A DNA stretch of 64,000 nt, taken from positions 1-64,000 of the forward strand of contig JAQXKZ010000022.1 of NCBI GenBank assembly GCA_029010715.1, written 5' to 3'. Source of the DNA: Clostridiales bacterium. Lineage in GTDB: Bacteria > Bacillota > Clostridia > Oscillospirales > Oscillospiraceae. Shown here in pieces: positions 41,953 through 51,209 of this stretch (its first letter is position 1; every line of letters begins with the position of its first letter). The translations under genes and the position numbers were made by a program. The notes beneath the pieces were generated by a model. The model saw only the letters and a list, made by a program, of their open reading frames with translations. It was not told where the DNA came from and ran no database searches.

Positions 41953-42639
41953 TCAACGCTTGTCGTAGCGCGAGAGCCTGCGCTCAAAGCTGCGGAGCAG
42001 GCGCGAAAGCAGTATGACAAGTATCAGGTAGGTCAGCGCTATGGTCAGCAGGGGGTTGACCGCATCGTAGGTGTTGTTGCGCACGAGGTTGCCCGCGCGC
42101 GTCAGATCGACGACCGCGACATAGCCCGCAACGGCCGTCTCCTTCAGCAGCGCGATAAGCTCGTTGCCGATGGCGGGGAGGATATTTCTGAGCGCCTGCG
42201 GCATGATGACCTTCTGCGTGGTCCTGAGCTTGGACATGCCGAGACTGCGTCCTGCCTCCATCTGCCCCCGGTCCACGGCGTTTATGCCGCTGCGTATGAG
42301 CTCCGCCATGTACGCGCCGGAGTTGATGCCGAAGGTCAGCACCGCGACGCTTATGCCGCCGGCGGAGGACATTATTATGAAGTAGAATATCAGCAGCAGC
42401 ACGACGACAGGAATGCCGCGCACAGCCGTGACATAGAAGTCACAGACGGCGGCGAGGGGTCTGAGCGCCGGCACATCCTCGGCGAAGTACTTGACGAGCG
42501 CTATCAGCGTGCCTATTACGACGCCGATGCACAACGCGCCGAGGGTTATTATAATAGTGTTTTTGAAACCTTCCAGCATCAGATTGTAGTATCCGGTCTC
42601 TATGAAGGTCTCGCTGAGTTTGTTTAACCAGTCTGTCAA
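41953..42639 (-). CDS. Polar amino acid ABC transporter permease (HisMQ family)
   Basis: 228-residue permease with about five helices. Seen: the HisM/GlnP start (LMLEGFKNTIIITLGALCIGVVIGTLIALV), RGIPVVVLLLIFYFI, and the EAA coupling loop RSLGMSKLRTTQKVIMPQALRNILPAIGNELIALLKETAV. It begins with TTG after AAGGAGAT. With the upstream binding protein it should import an arginine-related amino acid, but no ATPase gene is in the operon, so one must be supplied from elsewhere. Confidence 0.92.
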   Translation of the reverse strand: MTDWLNKLSETFIETGYYNLMLEGFKNTIIITLGALCIGVVIGTLIALVKYFAEDVPALRPLAAVCDFYVTAVRGIPVVVLLLIFYFIIMSSAGGISVAVLTFGINSGAYMAELIRSGINAVDRGQMEAGRSLGMSKLRTTQKVIMPQALRNILPAIGNELIALLKETAVAGYVAVVDLTRAGNLVRNNTYDAVNPLLTIALTYLILVILLSRLLRSFERRLSRYDKR

Positions 42640-42679
42640 GGGGGATCTCCTTTCCGGGAGAGAATCAAAGTCCCAAATA

Positions 42680-42710
42680 GGGATAAGCCTGTTTTTTACA
42701 GGCTTATCCC
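42680..42710 (-). promoter_or_regulatory. Intercistronic hairpin after the binding-protein gene
   Basis: A 12-bp perfect stem (42680-42691 with 42699-42710) around TTTTTTA, between the binding protein and permease. A likely mRNA stabiliser or partial terminator giving excess binding protein. Confidence 0.65.
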
Positions 42711-42738
42711 GTAATCATGTTCTGTATCCTTCTTCTGC

Positions 42739-43527
42739 TCAGGCCTCAGGTGCGGTGTAGGGCGCGTCATACTTCTCGAAGATGGCCTTGATGGTTCCGT
42801 CTGCGGTCAGAGACTCCAGAATACCGTTTATCTCCTTAACCAGATCCTCGCTGCCGAAAGCCAGCGCAAAGGCGTAGGGCTCGCTGGTCATGGCCTCGTC
42901 GAGGATTACCAGCTTGTCTCCGCCCTGTGCGTTGTATGCCTTGACCATGTCGGCCGCGGTCAGATCGTCGATGACCCATGCGTCTACCTTGCCGGTGGTC
43001 AGCGCCGCTTCGGCGTCGGAGTTGGCGGAGAAGGAGCTGACGGTGTAGCCGTTGTCCATGCAGAAGCTCTCGGCGGTGGTGCCGGTCTGGACGGACACGC
43101 TCTTGCCGTCGAGGTCGGCCTTGCAGGTGATCGGGCTGCCCTCGGTGACGACTATGGCCTGCGCGGCGAGGCAGTAGGGCTCGGTGAACAGTACGTTCTT
43201 CTGCCGCTTCTCAGTGACCGAAATGCCTGAGACTCCCATGTCGAACTTGCCGGCCTGTATGCCGGGGAGCACGGAATCGAAGTCCATCTGCTCGATCTGC
43301 AGCTCGACGCCGAGCTTGTCGCAGATAATCTGCAGTACGTCTATCTCGATGCCCTCAACGCTGCCGTCGGCATTGAGCGACTCGAAAGGCGGAAAGTCCG
43401 GACTCGTTGCGATGACCAGTTTACCGGCCTTTTCCACGCTCTTTAAAGTAGTGCCCTTGCTGCCGCAGCCGGTGAAGAGGCAGACGATCATGATAATGCT
43501 GAGTATCAACGCGATTTTCTTTTTCAT
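42739..43527 (-). CDS. Amino acid-binding lipoprotein (ABC transporter)
   Basis: 262-residue extracellular binding protein of the SBP_bac_3 family: signal with lipobox LFTGCGSKG (Cys ~21), then LVIATSPDFPPFESLNADGSVEGIEIDVLQIICDKLGVELQIEQMD, the family's first ligand block. The position inside the argG-carB operon suggests arginine, ornithine or glutamine as ligand; the sequence alone does not decide. Confidence 0.92.
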   Translation of the reverse strand: MKKKIALILSIIMIVCLFTGCGSKGTTLKSVEKAGKLVIATSPDFPPFESLNADGSVEGIEIDVLQIICDKLGVELQIEQMDFDSVLPGIQAGKFDMGVSGISVTEKRQKNVLFTEPYCLAAQAIVVTEGSPITCKADLDGKSVSVQTGTTAESFCMDNGYTVSSFSANSDAEAALTTGKVDAWVIDDLTAADMVKAYNAQGGDKLVILDEAMTSEPYAFALAFGSEDLVKEINGILESLTADGTIKAIFEKYDAPYTAPEA

Positions 43528-43545
43528 GTGTATTCTCCTTTTTTA

Positions 43546-44922
43546 TTAAACCCTTATTTTTCCCCTGACGTACTCTATCTGGGCGCTTACGGAAGCAAAG
43601 GAGCTCCCTCCCGTACTCCTGCGCCTTTCGACGCAGTGCGCCAGATCTATACTGTCGTACACGTCGCTGTCAAACAGCTCCGAGTACGCTTTGTATTCTT
43701 CAAGCGGCAGCTTTTCGAGCACGGTGTTTTTCTTTATACACCCGGCGACGAGCTGCCCGGATATCTTATATGCGTTTCGGAACGGCAGTCCCTTGCCGAC
43801 CAGGTAGTCCGCGAGATCGGTCGCGTTTATGAAGCCGGCCTGCGCGGCTTTAAGCATGTTGGCGGTGTTGGCTTTCATCGTGGAGATCATCCCGGCAAAG
43901 ACCTTCAGGCACATCTTCACGGTGTCGCAGGCGTCGAACACGCTCTCCTTATCCTCCTGCATATCCTTGTTGTATGCAAGCGGCAGGCCCTTGAGCATCG
44001 TGAGCGTGGCGATCAGATCGCCGTATACTCTGCCTGTCTTGCCTCTCACCAGCTCCGCCATGTCCGGATTTTTCTTCTGCGGCATTATCGAGGAGCCGGT
44101 CGTGAAGCTGTCGGACAGTTCGACGAACTTGAACTCCCAGCTGCTCCAGAGAATGATCTCCTCCGAGAAGCGGCTCAGGTGCATCATCAGTATGCTCAGC
44201 GCGCCCAGCAGCTCAACACAGAAGTCGCGGTCGGATACGCCGTCTATGCTGTTGAGGCATACCCCGTCGAAGCCGAGGTCTTTTGCCTCCATGAATCTGT
44301 CGGTGTCGTAGGTCGTCCCGGCCAGAGCGCAGCTGCCGATAGGGGAGACGTTGGTGCGTCCGCGGCAGTCGGAAAGCCTGTCAAGATCTCTGAGCAGCAT
44401 CATGGAATAGGCCATGAGCTGATGGCCGAAGCTGATGGGCTGGGCTCTCTGAAGGTGAGTGTAACCGGGCATGATCGCCGTTTTGTACTCCTCAGCCTTA
44501 TCCGTGACGTCAAGGATAAGATCCTCGGTCAGTGTGTATATCTCGTCGATCTCGTCCCTGAGATACATTCTCAGGTCGAGCGCGACCTGATCGTTCCGGC
44601 TTCTGGCGGTGTGCAGCTTCTTGCCGGTCTCGCCGATGCGTTCGGTCAGCACCTGCTCGACAAACATGTGTATGTCCTCGCAGCCGTCGTCTGTCTTAAG
44701 CGCTCCGCTCTCCAGATCGTCGAGTATATCCTGCAGGCCGTCTATCAGCTTCATCGCCTCGTCCTGCGATATGATGCCCTTTGCGCCGAGCATGGATGCG
44801 TGGGCCATGCTGCCCGCAATGTCCTGACGGTACATGCGGCTGTCAAAATGTATGGAGGAGTTGAAATCGTCCGCCAGCTTGTCTGTTGTTCCGTCAGTCC
44901 TGCCGGCCCATAGCTTTGCCAT
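43546..44922 (-). CDS. argH: Argininosuccinate lyase
   Basis: 458-residue enzyme that splits argininosuccinate to arginine and fumarate, the last step of arginine synthesis. Fumarase-superfamily marks: AKLWAGRTDG start, SRNDQVALDLRMYLRDEI, TPGYTHLQRAQP-like PGYTHLQRAQPISFGH, and the signature GSSIMPQKKNPD. Follows argG by 23 bases. Confidence 0.97.
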   Translation of the reverse strand: MAKLWAGRTDGTTDKLADDFNSSIHFDSRMYRQDIAGSMAHASMLGAKGIISQDEAMKLIDGLQDILDDLESGALKTDDGCEDIHMFVEQVLTERIGETGKKLHTARSRNDQVALDLRMYLRDEIDEIYTLTEDLILDVTDKAEEYKTAIMPGYTHLQRAQPISFGHQLMAYSMMLLRDLDRLSDCRGRTNVSPIGSCALAGTTYDTDRFMEAKDLGFDGVCLNSIDGVSDRDFCVELLGALSILMMHLSRFSEEIILWSSWEFKFVELSDSFTTGSSIMPQKKNPDMAELVRGKTGRVYGDLIATLTMLKGLPLAYNKDMQEDKESVFDACDTVKMCLKVFAGMISTMKANTANMLKAAQAGFINATDLADYLVGKGLPFRNAYKISGQLVAGCIKKNTVLEKLPLEEYKAYSELFDSDVYDSIDLAHCVERRRSTGGSSFASVSAQIEYVRGKIRV

Positions 44923-44945
44923 AGTGATCGTTCCTTAACCTATAA

Positions 44946-46175
44946 TTAGTTTTGCTTTGCGTTCTTCGCGTCGACCATGGCCTGGACCTTGATGGGAAGA
45001 CCGTAGAGGTCGATAAAGCCCTTCGCCTGCGCCTGATCGTAGTCGCTCTCGCCGAAGGTCGCGATCTCCTCGGAGTAGAGGGAATTGGGACTCCATACGC
45101 CGGCGTTTATCATGTTGCCCTTGTAGAGCTTCAGCTTCACGGTGCCGGAGACCTTCTCCTGCGTCTTGTCGACAAAGGCGCTGAGCGCCTCGCGCAGCGG
45201 GGTGAACCACTGGCCGTTGTATACGAGCTCGGCAAAGGTGATCGAGAGCTTCTGCTTTTCGTGCAGGGTCATTTTGTCCAGACATACGCTCTCCAGCACG
45301 CTGTGGGCCTTGTAGAGTATCGTGCCGCCCGGGGTCTCGTAAACGCCGCGGCACTTCATGCCGATAAGACGGTTCTCGACGATGTCGATTATGCCTATGC
45401 CGTTTGCTCCGCCGAGCTCGTTGAGCTTCAGGATGATGTCCTTCGCGCTCATCTTCTCGCCGTCGAGCGCTACGGGTACGCCCTTGTCAAACTCCAGAGT
45501 AATGTATGTCGGCTTGTCGGGAGCGTCTATCGGGGAGACGCCCATCTCCAGAAAGCCCTTCTTCTCATAGGTCGGTTCGTTGCCCGTGTCCTCGAGGTCG
45601 AGTCCCTCGTGGCTCAGGTGCCAGAGGTTCTTGTCCTTGGAGTAGTTGGTCTCGCGGTTGATCTTCAGGGGTATGTTGTGCGCCTCGGCGTAGTCGATTT
45701 CCTCATCGCGGGACTTGATGCTCCACTCACGCCACGGCGCGATTATCGGCATGTCGGGGGCAAAGTGCTTTATCGCAAGCTCGAAGCGGACCTGGTCGTT
45801 GCCCTTGCCGGTGCAGCCGTGGACAATGGCGTCTGCGCCTTCTTTTTTCGCGACCTCTACCAGATGCTTTGCTATACATGGCCTCGCATGGCTCGTGCCG
45901 AGCAGATACTCCTCGTAGACCGCGCCGGCTTTCATCGTCGGTATTATGTACTCGTCGACATACTCGTCGGTAAGATCGAGTACGTACAGCTTGGAGGCTC
46001 CGGTCTTTATGGCTTTTTCCTCCAGCCCTTCGAGCTCGTCGGCCTGACCGACGTTGCCGGACACGGCGATGACTTCACAGTTGTTGTAGTTTTCTTTGAG
46101 CCAGGGAATTATAATAGAGGTGTCAAGACCGCCCGAATAGGCGAGGACTACCTTTTTGATGCTGTTCTTATCCAT
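44946..46175 (-). CDS. argG: Argininosuccinate synthase
   Basis: 409-residue enzyme joining citrulline and aspartate with ATP. Seen: the PP-loop [67 protein letters not shown] and the C-terminal [12 protein letters not shown]. First gene of the arginine operon, behind a strong promoter and an ArgR-type box. Confidence 0.97.
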   Translation of the reverse strand: MDKNSIKKVVLAYSGGLDTSIIIPWLKENYNNCEVIAVSGNVGQADELEGLEEKAIKTGASKLYVLDLTDEYVDEYIIPTMKAGAVYEEYLLGTSHARPCIAKHLVEVAKKEGADAIVHGCTGKGNDQVRFELAIKHFAPDMPIIAPWREWSIKSRDEEIDYAEAHNIPLKINRETNYSKDKNLWHLSHEGLDLEDTGNEPTYEKKGFLEMGVSPIDAPDKPTYITLEFDKGVPVALDGEKMSAKDIILKLNELGGANGIGIIDIVENRLIGMKCRGVYETPGGTILYKAHSVLESVCLDKMTLHEKQKLSITFAELVYNGQWFTPLREALSAFVDKTQEKVSGTVKLKLYKGNMINAGVWSPNSLYSEEIATFGESDYDQAQAKGFIDLYGLPIKVQAMVDAKNAKQN

Positions 46176-46209
46176 GGTACCGAGTGCCTCCTTGAATGTT
46201 TATGCACCG

Positions 46210-46237
46210 ATTATACATCCGCTCACGCAAAAGTCAA
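46210..46237 (-). promoter_or_regulatory. Promoter of the arginine operon
   Basis: Minus-strand TTGACT (46237-46232), 16-base spacer, TATAAT (46215-46210): a strong sigma-A promoter about 35 bases before argG. Confidence 0.8.
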
Positions 46238-46246
46238 GCACATTCT

Positions 46247-46260
46247 TGAATATATATTCA
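46247..46260. promoter_or_regulatory. ArgR/AhrC-type ARG box
   Basis: TGAATATATATTCA is a perfect 14-base palindrome resembling the half-site pair of ARG boxes, with a further TGAAT at 46268 on the same helix. It lies just upstream of the -35 element, so arginine repression of argGH...carAB is likely. Confidence 0.6.
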
Positions 46261-46479
46261 TCTTTAGTGAATTTGACGTTACTGTCTGCTCCCGGGAGCG
46301 ATGCTTTGTGTAAATCTGCGGAAAAATGCCGGAGCCCATGGGATCCAGGGGCTTATGTATCCGCACGGAAGGCCTGCAAACGTCCGCGTACAGAAACGGC
46401 GTGCCAGGATGAGCTTGATATTTTCCCGAAATTATGAATATTATACACGCGCTGTTTATACGGAAATGGTGAAAACGGT

Positions 46480-46530
46480 GTATAAACGGATGATCCCCCG
46501 GGCTATGCCCGGGGGATCATCCGTTTATAC
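46480..46530. repeat. Very long perfect hairpin (24-bp stem)
   Basis: Bases 46480-46503 pair perfectly with 46507-46530 around TAT. No T run follows on either strand. It lies downstream of the DUF4956 gene (minus strand), 26 bases after its stop. It may terminate or stabilise that transcript, or be a small mobile palindrome. A partial copy of its outer arm (TGTTTATACGG) lies at about 46453-46463. Confidence 0.7.
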
Positions 46531-46556
46531 CGTATCAGGCGTTTATCTGCCGGAGG

Positions 46557-47219
46557 TCACATCATGTCGCGCTCGGTCTCGCGTCCGCAGCTCACGGTCA
46601 GATTGCCGTTGCGGCAGCGAAGCTGATCAATGAATTCCTTGCTGATGGTCCTGCCGCGCAGGCGTATATTGTAGGTCAGCTCATAGAGCGTACCCATATT
46701 CGTCGTGCGCACGCGGATCAGCTCGTATTCAATGGCGTACTCGTCGAGCAGGTCATCGAAAAGTCCGTCATAGTCAAGATTTTCGGGAATGGTGATTTTG
46801 AGCTGTCTCTGGCCGGGGTTGTCCTGACCGAAGCGGAGACGCTCCAGCAGTATAAGGAACAGCGCAATTATAACGAAGAATATGCCGGCCACCGCAACAT
46901 AGCCCATACCGCAGGCAAGACCGAGGGACACCGCGAAAAACAGGCCGGTTATCTCCTTCGCGCTGCCGGGAACGCTGCGGAAGCGCACCAGCGCGAAGGT
47001 GCCTGCGACGGCGAGGCCTGCGCCGATATTGCCGTTGACCAGCATGATTATCAGCGCCACGACCGGCGGCAGCATGGCCAGAGACAGAGTCAGCGAGCCG
47101 GTGTGGTGGCCGTGGGCGGTGAATACCAGGGCGGTGAGCAGTCCCAGTACGAGGGCCGCGAATACACATATGAGAAAGCTTTCCAGTGTAATGCTTTCTG
47201 AAATCACGCTGTTAAGCAA
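46557..47219 (-). CDS. DUF4956 membrane protein
   Basis: 220-residue protein with about four transmembrane helices in the N-terminal half (ICVFAALVLGLLTALVF, LSLAMLPPVVALIIMLV, GAGLAVAGTFALVRFRSVPGSAKEITGLFFAVSLGLA, VAGIFFVIIALFLILLERL) and a cytoplasmic C-terminal domain (~130-220). The GTFALVRFRSVPGSAKEI block is the DUF4956 hallmark. Eight-base overlap with the VTC gene; together with the CotH gene it forms a recurrent bacterial trio. Function unproven; possibly the membrane partner of the VTC polymerase. Confidence 0.85.
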   Translation of the reverse strand: MLNSVISESITLESFLICVFAALVLGLLTALVFTAHGHHTGSLTLSLAMLPPVVALIIMLVNGNIGAGLAVAGTFALVRFRSVPGSAKEITGLFFAVSLGLACGMGYVAVAGIFFVIIALFLILLERLRFGQDNPGQRQLKITIPENLDYDGLFDDLLDEYAIEYELIRVRTTNMGTLYELTYNIRLRGRTISKEFIDQLRCRNGNLTVSCGRETERDMM

Positions 47220-47934
47220 TTGTTATCACTCCATCAAAATATTTTTCTATCAGCCCCGCCTTATAGCAGTTGCCGTATTTGGAGAAGCCGGAGGGGAACA
47301 GTGCGAGCCGGCTAAGCATGTCCGCCAGCCAAAGCGGCGCTGCGTCAGGGAGCTTGATTTCCATCAGGACCTGCCCGCCGTCGAGCAGAGGCGTGCCGTG
47401 GCTGCCGGAGCTGAGCAGAAGCCCGGTGTCGCGCCAGCGTATGTCCCGGTCAAAGGTAAAACGAAGCTCCGGGGCGTCCGGATCGAAGTAAGCCTCGCGG
47501 TCGGAGGCGATGAATATCCTGGGGCTGGGGTTGTGTGTGTGCATGAACCAGTCTATCTCGCGGCAGATCTGACTGTCCTCCGGGGCCGGAGAACGTCCGC
47601 CGAGCCAGTCCATGGCCACGGACTCGGTCGCCTGTACACGGCGTTTATAAACGGTGCCCCTGTATTTTTTCTTAAGCTCGATGAAGACGGGGCTGTCCGG
47701 CCCGGGAACGCCGTAGCTTCTCAGGCGCAGCTTTTCCTTATATACCGGGCTGTCTATCGAGCGGCGGATCAGCTCGAAGTCAGCGCTGTCGTAATACACG
47801 CTGCACACGGTGCTGAGGAAATACTCGTCCGGGACAAGCCGGGCGGAGAGCTCTGCCCGGAGTGTCTCATACTGCGCGGCGGACAGAAGGTATTTCTTCT
47901 CGCTGCGCTTGAAAGTGAGCTTGGTGTTGTTCAT
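47212..47934 (-). CDS. VTC-domain polyphosphate polymerase-like protein
   Basis: 240-residue triphosphate-tunnel (CYTH-superfamily) protein of the VTC family, whose yeast member makes polyphosphate from ATP. Tunnel residues visible: RSEKKYLLS, YKEKLRLRSYG, FIELKKKYRGTVYKRR, IASDREAYF, FDRDIRWRD and MEIKLPDA, with KYGNCYK at the end. No membrane segment; it probably works with the overlapping DUF4956 protein. The start overlaps the CotH stop by four bases. Confidence 0.85.
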   Translation of the reverse strand: MNNTKLTFKRSEKKYLLSAAQYETLRAELSARLVPDEYFLSTVCSVYYDSADFELIRRSIDSPVYKEKLRLRSYGVPGPDSPVFIELKKKYRGTVYKRRVQATESVAMDWLGGRSPAPEDSQICREIDWFMHTHNPSPRIFIASDREAYFDPDAPELRFTFDRDIRWRDTGLLLSSGSHGTPLLDGGQVLMEIKLPDAAPLWLADMLSRLALFPSGFSKYGNCYKAGLIEKYFDGVITIA

Positions 47935-50387
47935 CTGCCGTCTATATCTCCAAAGTATGCCTCGCGCTCCCCGGCGCTCAGCTCAAACACATCGCAGATC
48001 GCGTCAATGTTGCACTGACGCCAGTTGCCGTCCTCGACCAGTTCACGGATGTATTCGAGGTTCCATTTCCATTCCTCGACGGACCTGCCGTAGCGCTCAT
48101 GGTCTCGCGCGACCTCTGGGGCTATCTCGCCGGCCATACGCTCGAGCTCGGCCATCACGGTCTCGTTCGTCAGCGTACTGCGCAGCAGCCCGGCGGCGCG
48201 TGTCAGGAAGCGGTCCCTGAACTCCGCGTTTTTCATCAGGGCCCTGACCAGCGAGGACACCTGCACATGCTGCTCGGCGTATTCGCTCATCAGGTTATAG
48301 TACATGCTGCCGACGGTGTTGAAGGTCGCGTCGAGATCGTAGAACATAAAGTGCCACTTGCCGTCGGCCTCGCTAGAGCGGCAGTAGCGGAGGTTGCCGC
48401 TGGTCACGTCGGTGTTGGCGCAGAAGCCCTCCATAATCAGCCAGTCTATGAGACTGTCAATATCGATCTGCTCACAGATGTGCCTGTAGTTTTCGTCGAG
48501 ACTCATGTCGTTCATGTAGGCATAGCCTATAACCTGCTCATAGAGCTCCGAACCGTAGGCGGCGGGGGCCTCGATAACCTCGACGCTGTCAGGATCGACT
48601 CCGGCGAGGGAGGCATAGAGGTACTTGTTGGATTTTTCCTTCAGCGTGTATATTCCGGAATACTCTCCGTTTATATACAGCACGCAGAATATGCTGCGCT
48701 GGTTTACAATGTCGGCCCCGGCCATACCGCAGAGGCTCTGGCTCAGCTCGTTGCGCACGATCGCCTGCTCCTGATCCTGGCCGGCACGCAGCAGCAGATT
48801 CGTAAACTCCGTCACACCGCCGCCGAAGATATCATGCTTCAGCGTTGCGTTGCCGTAAGTGCCGCGAAAACGCAGGGACATGTTTTTTTTGCTCATTATA
48901 AGGCTGGTCTCACCGTTGAGCGAGACGCCGCAGCCTGCCGAGAAGGTATCGCCGCTGCGGTAGAGCGCTATGTTTGCCGGCAGCTCGACGCCTTTGGCAG
49001 GGCCGTTGTACATCTGGGAAAAGGCTGTCGGATCTTCGGAGGTCAGACTTACGACCGGGAGAGTGTGGTCCTCGTTGATGATATAGCTCAGGGCGAGCGT
49101 CCTGCTGGGCAGGGCGTCGTCGTCAAAGCACGCGGCCTTGACGACCGAGGTGGTGTATACCGTAAACGGTCCGGTGTATTCAGGGCTGCTCACGGTCGGA
49201 GCGGTGCCGTCGAGAGTGTAGCGCACGGTGCCGCAGCCGGAGAGTTCGACGCTCACGCCGTCCACTCCGTCAAATACGCCGTCGGGAGTCAGATTAACGG
49301 GCTTTGCCGCCACGCGTCTTTTTCCGCCGGAGTTGTCCGCGCCGGGACTGGGTTTTGCAAAATAGAACCAGCCGTTCTGCCCGTCCATGCGGCCGTAGCT
49401 GCATTCATAAGGGATGTCCCGCAGACTTGCGCAGTCGAGTATATTCCCGCTGCTGTCGCTGAGATACAACTGCTCGCAGCCGGAATCGAGCGAGAACGGA
49501 ACATATATGTAGCCGCCGGCAAATCCGGTTTCTTCGTCGCTGCACAGTAAGAGCAGCGTCTGCCCGGGAGCGAGCGCTGCGCCTGACAGCGGACACTTCT
49601 GCAGGTCCTTAAGACTGTCGGAGATGTAATAATCCGAAAGATCGACGACGGCGCCGGAGATGTTTTTTATCTCGATCCAGTCGCAGTAGCCGGCGGACCC
49701 GGCGTTGAAGCAGGCTGAGTTGGCGACCATTGTCTCGTTTATGACCAGAGGCCCGGCGGGCTTCAGAGTCTCCTGAAAGCGCGCATAGCCGTCAGCGCTG
49801 TTTTCATAAGCGGGGGTGGGGTAAAGGCTCTGCGTCCGGAGCCCGTCCGCGCCGAGCGCCATAGACACGTCGGCGTCACATCCGCCGCAGGCGGCCTGAT
49901 CGGCGACGCTGCCTGAGGGACTGAGAAGATACGCCGTTTCATCTCCGGAGAGGGAAAAATCTGTGTGCAGCTCGGGGCCTGTCCGGTCCTTGCCGGAGGC
50001 AAATACCAGCAGGTAAGCTCCTGCGTCAAGCTGCACGTCAGGAAAGGCCCAGCCGGCCGAGCCGGATTCGTCGGATATACGCCAGCCCTTCAGGCTGACA
50101 CTTTTGTCGGAAATGTTGCGCAGTTCTATCCAGTCTGAGAAGTCCCCGTCCCCGTCGGCGACGACGGCACGGTTCTTTTCCATAAGCTCGTTTATTATTA
50201 TCTGTGCTTTTTGCTGCGTCTGCGCCGGAGCCGGTGTCTGGACGGCATCGGACACGGATGACGGCCGCGGCGGGGACTCCGGAGAAGCGCCGCCCTTACC
50301 GGGTATTAATATGAGCATGGCGGCAATAACCGCGGCCGCCATGACAAGCGCGATGGCCAGGACTGTTTTTCTTTGCCTGCTGTCCAT
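47931..50387 (-). CDS. CotH kinase family protein with lamin-tail domains
   Basis: 818-residue exported or anchored protein: N-terminal transmembrane anchor (~7-28, TVLAIALVMAAAVIAAMLILI), a Ser/Pro/Gln linker, two lamin-tail domains (~55-165, IINELMEKNRAVVADGDGDF onward; ~205-345, VINETMVANSACFNAG onward), and a chitobiase-C-like beta domain (~365-440, TVRYTLDGTAPTVSSPEYTG). The CotH kinase domain (~450-790) has FRGTYGNATLKHDI, LLLRAGQDQEQAIVRNELSQSL and the metal-binding WHFMFYDLDATFN. CotH is an atypical protein kinase of spore coats. ATG 50387 follows GGAGGCAGGA. First gene of the trio. Confidence 0.88.
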   Translation of the reverse strand: MDSRQRKTVLAIALVMAAAVIAAMLILIPGKGGASPESPPRPSSVSDAVQTPAPAQTQQKAQIIINELMEKNRAVVADGDGDFSDWIELRNISDKSVSLKGWRISDESGSAGWAFPDVQLDAGAYLLVFASGKDRTGPELHTDFSLSGDETAYLLSPSGSVADQAACGGCDADVSMALGADGLRTQSLYPTPAYENSADGYARFQETLKPAGPLVINETMVANSACFNAGSAGYCDWIEIKNISGAVVDLSDYYISDSLKDLQKCPLSGAALAPGQTLLLLCSDEETGFAGGYIYVPFSLDSGCEQLYLSDSSGNILDCASLRDIPYECSYGRMDGQNGWFYFAKPSPGADNSGGKRRVAAKPVNLTPDGVFDGVDGVSVELSGCGTVRYTLDGTAPTVSSPEYTGPFTVYTTSVVKAACFDDDALPSRTLALSYIINEDHTLPVVSLTSEDPTAFSQMYNGPAKGVELPANIALYRSGDTFSAGCGVSLNGETSLIMSKKNMSLRFRGTYGNATLKHDIFGGGVTEFTNLLLRAGQDQEQAIVRNELSQSLCGMAGADIVNQRSIFCVLYINGEYSGIYTLKEKSNKYLYASLAGVDPDSVEVIEAPAAYGSELYEQVIGYAYMNDMSLDENYRHICEQIDIDSLIDWLIMEGFCANTDVTSGNLRYCRSSEADGKWHFMFYDLDATFNTVGSMYYNLMSEYAEQHVQVSSLVRALMKNAEFRDRFLTRAAGLLRSTLTNETVMAELERMAGEIAPEVARDHERYGRSVEEWKWNLEYIRELVEDGNWRQCNIDAICDVFELSAGEREAYFGDIDGR

Positions 50388-50525
50388 TCCTGCCTCCAAA
50401 ACAGAGTATTCATTATATTATACTTCCTCGACCGCACACGTGTCAATCTGAATAAAATCCTTGCCAAGGAACAATATTTGATATAGAATCACGTCATATT
50501 TCAAAAAAAGACAGGGGAGCGGGAC

Positions 50526-51095
50526 ATGAAACTTTTGGAACAGCGCATACTGGCCGACGGAAAGGTGCTGCCCGGCGGCATTCTCAAGGTTGACAGCTTT
50601 CTTAATCATCAGATAGACCCTCAGCTTTTGTATGAGATGGCGCAGGAGCTTAAACGGCTCTACGCGGGCGAGAATATAAACAAGATACTGACCATCGAGG
50701 CCTCCGGTATCGCGATAGCCTCCATGACGGGCCTGGTTTTCGGCTGTCCGCTTGTTTTTGCCAAGAAGAGCAAGTCGAAAAACATCTCCGACGATCTCTA
50801 TTCGGTCGAAGTCGAGTCTTTCACCCACGGCAATACGAACACCGTCGTCGTCTCGAAGGAATATCTCTCGGCCGGGGACCGCGTGCTGATCGTAGACGAT
50901 TTCCTCGCGACCGGCGCCGCGCTCGTCGGACTGAAAGCACTGGTGGAAAAGGCCGGCGGCACCGTTGTCGGCGCCGGCATCGCGGTTGAAAAGGTTTTTC
51001 AGGGCGGCGGCGACAGCCTCCGCGCCCAGGGCATGAGAGTTGAGTCACTCGCGCGCATAGCCGCGATGGATGATTACGGGCTCAGCTTCTGCTGA
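50526..51095 (+). CDS. xpt: Xanthine phosphoribosyltransferase
   Basis: 189-residue salvage enzyme converting xanthine and PRPP to XMP. Seen: MKLLEQRILADGKVLPGGILKVDSFLNHQIDP at the N-terminus, typical of Xpt, and the PRPP loop VLIVDDFLATGAALVGL. GGGGAGCGG lies upstream. Directly followed by a terminator and then the guanine-riboswitch-controlled nucleoside transporter. No riboswitch is seen before xpt itself. Confidence 0.95.
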   Translation: MKLLEQRILADGKVLPGGILKVDSFLNHQIDPQLLYEMAQELKRLYAGENINKILTIEASGIAIASMTGLVFGCPLVFAKKSKSKNISDDLYSVEVESFTHGNTNTVVVSKEYLSAGDRVLIVDDFLATGAALVGLKALVEKAGGTVVGAGIAVEKVFQGGGDSLRAQGMRVESLARIAAMDDYGLSFC

Positions 51096-51113
51096 TACAT
51101 AATTAATGTGTGC

Positions 51114-51150
51114 GGAGCGCCGGACGGCATTGTAAAGCTGCCGGCGCTCC
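51114..51150 (+). terminator. Terminator after xpt
   Basis: GGAGCGCCGG (51114-51123) pairs with CCGGCGCTCC (51141-51150), followed by a short T/G stretch. Confidence 0.6.
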
Positions 51151-51209
51151 TTGTGCAGCTTCGACAAAATGCGCGGCCGTAAAATGTCAAAATCGTATAA
51201 AAACTATAC

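Noticed and set aside
48099-49550. 483-codon plus-strand open frame opposite the CotH gene
   Set aside because: Shadow of the CotH-family coding sequence; no start signal or domain.
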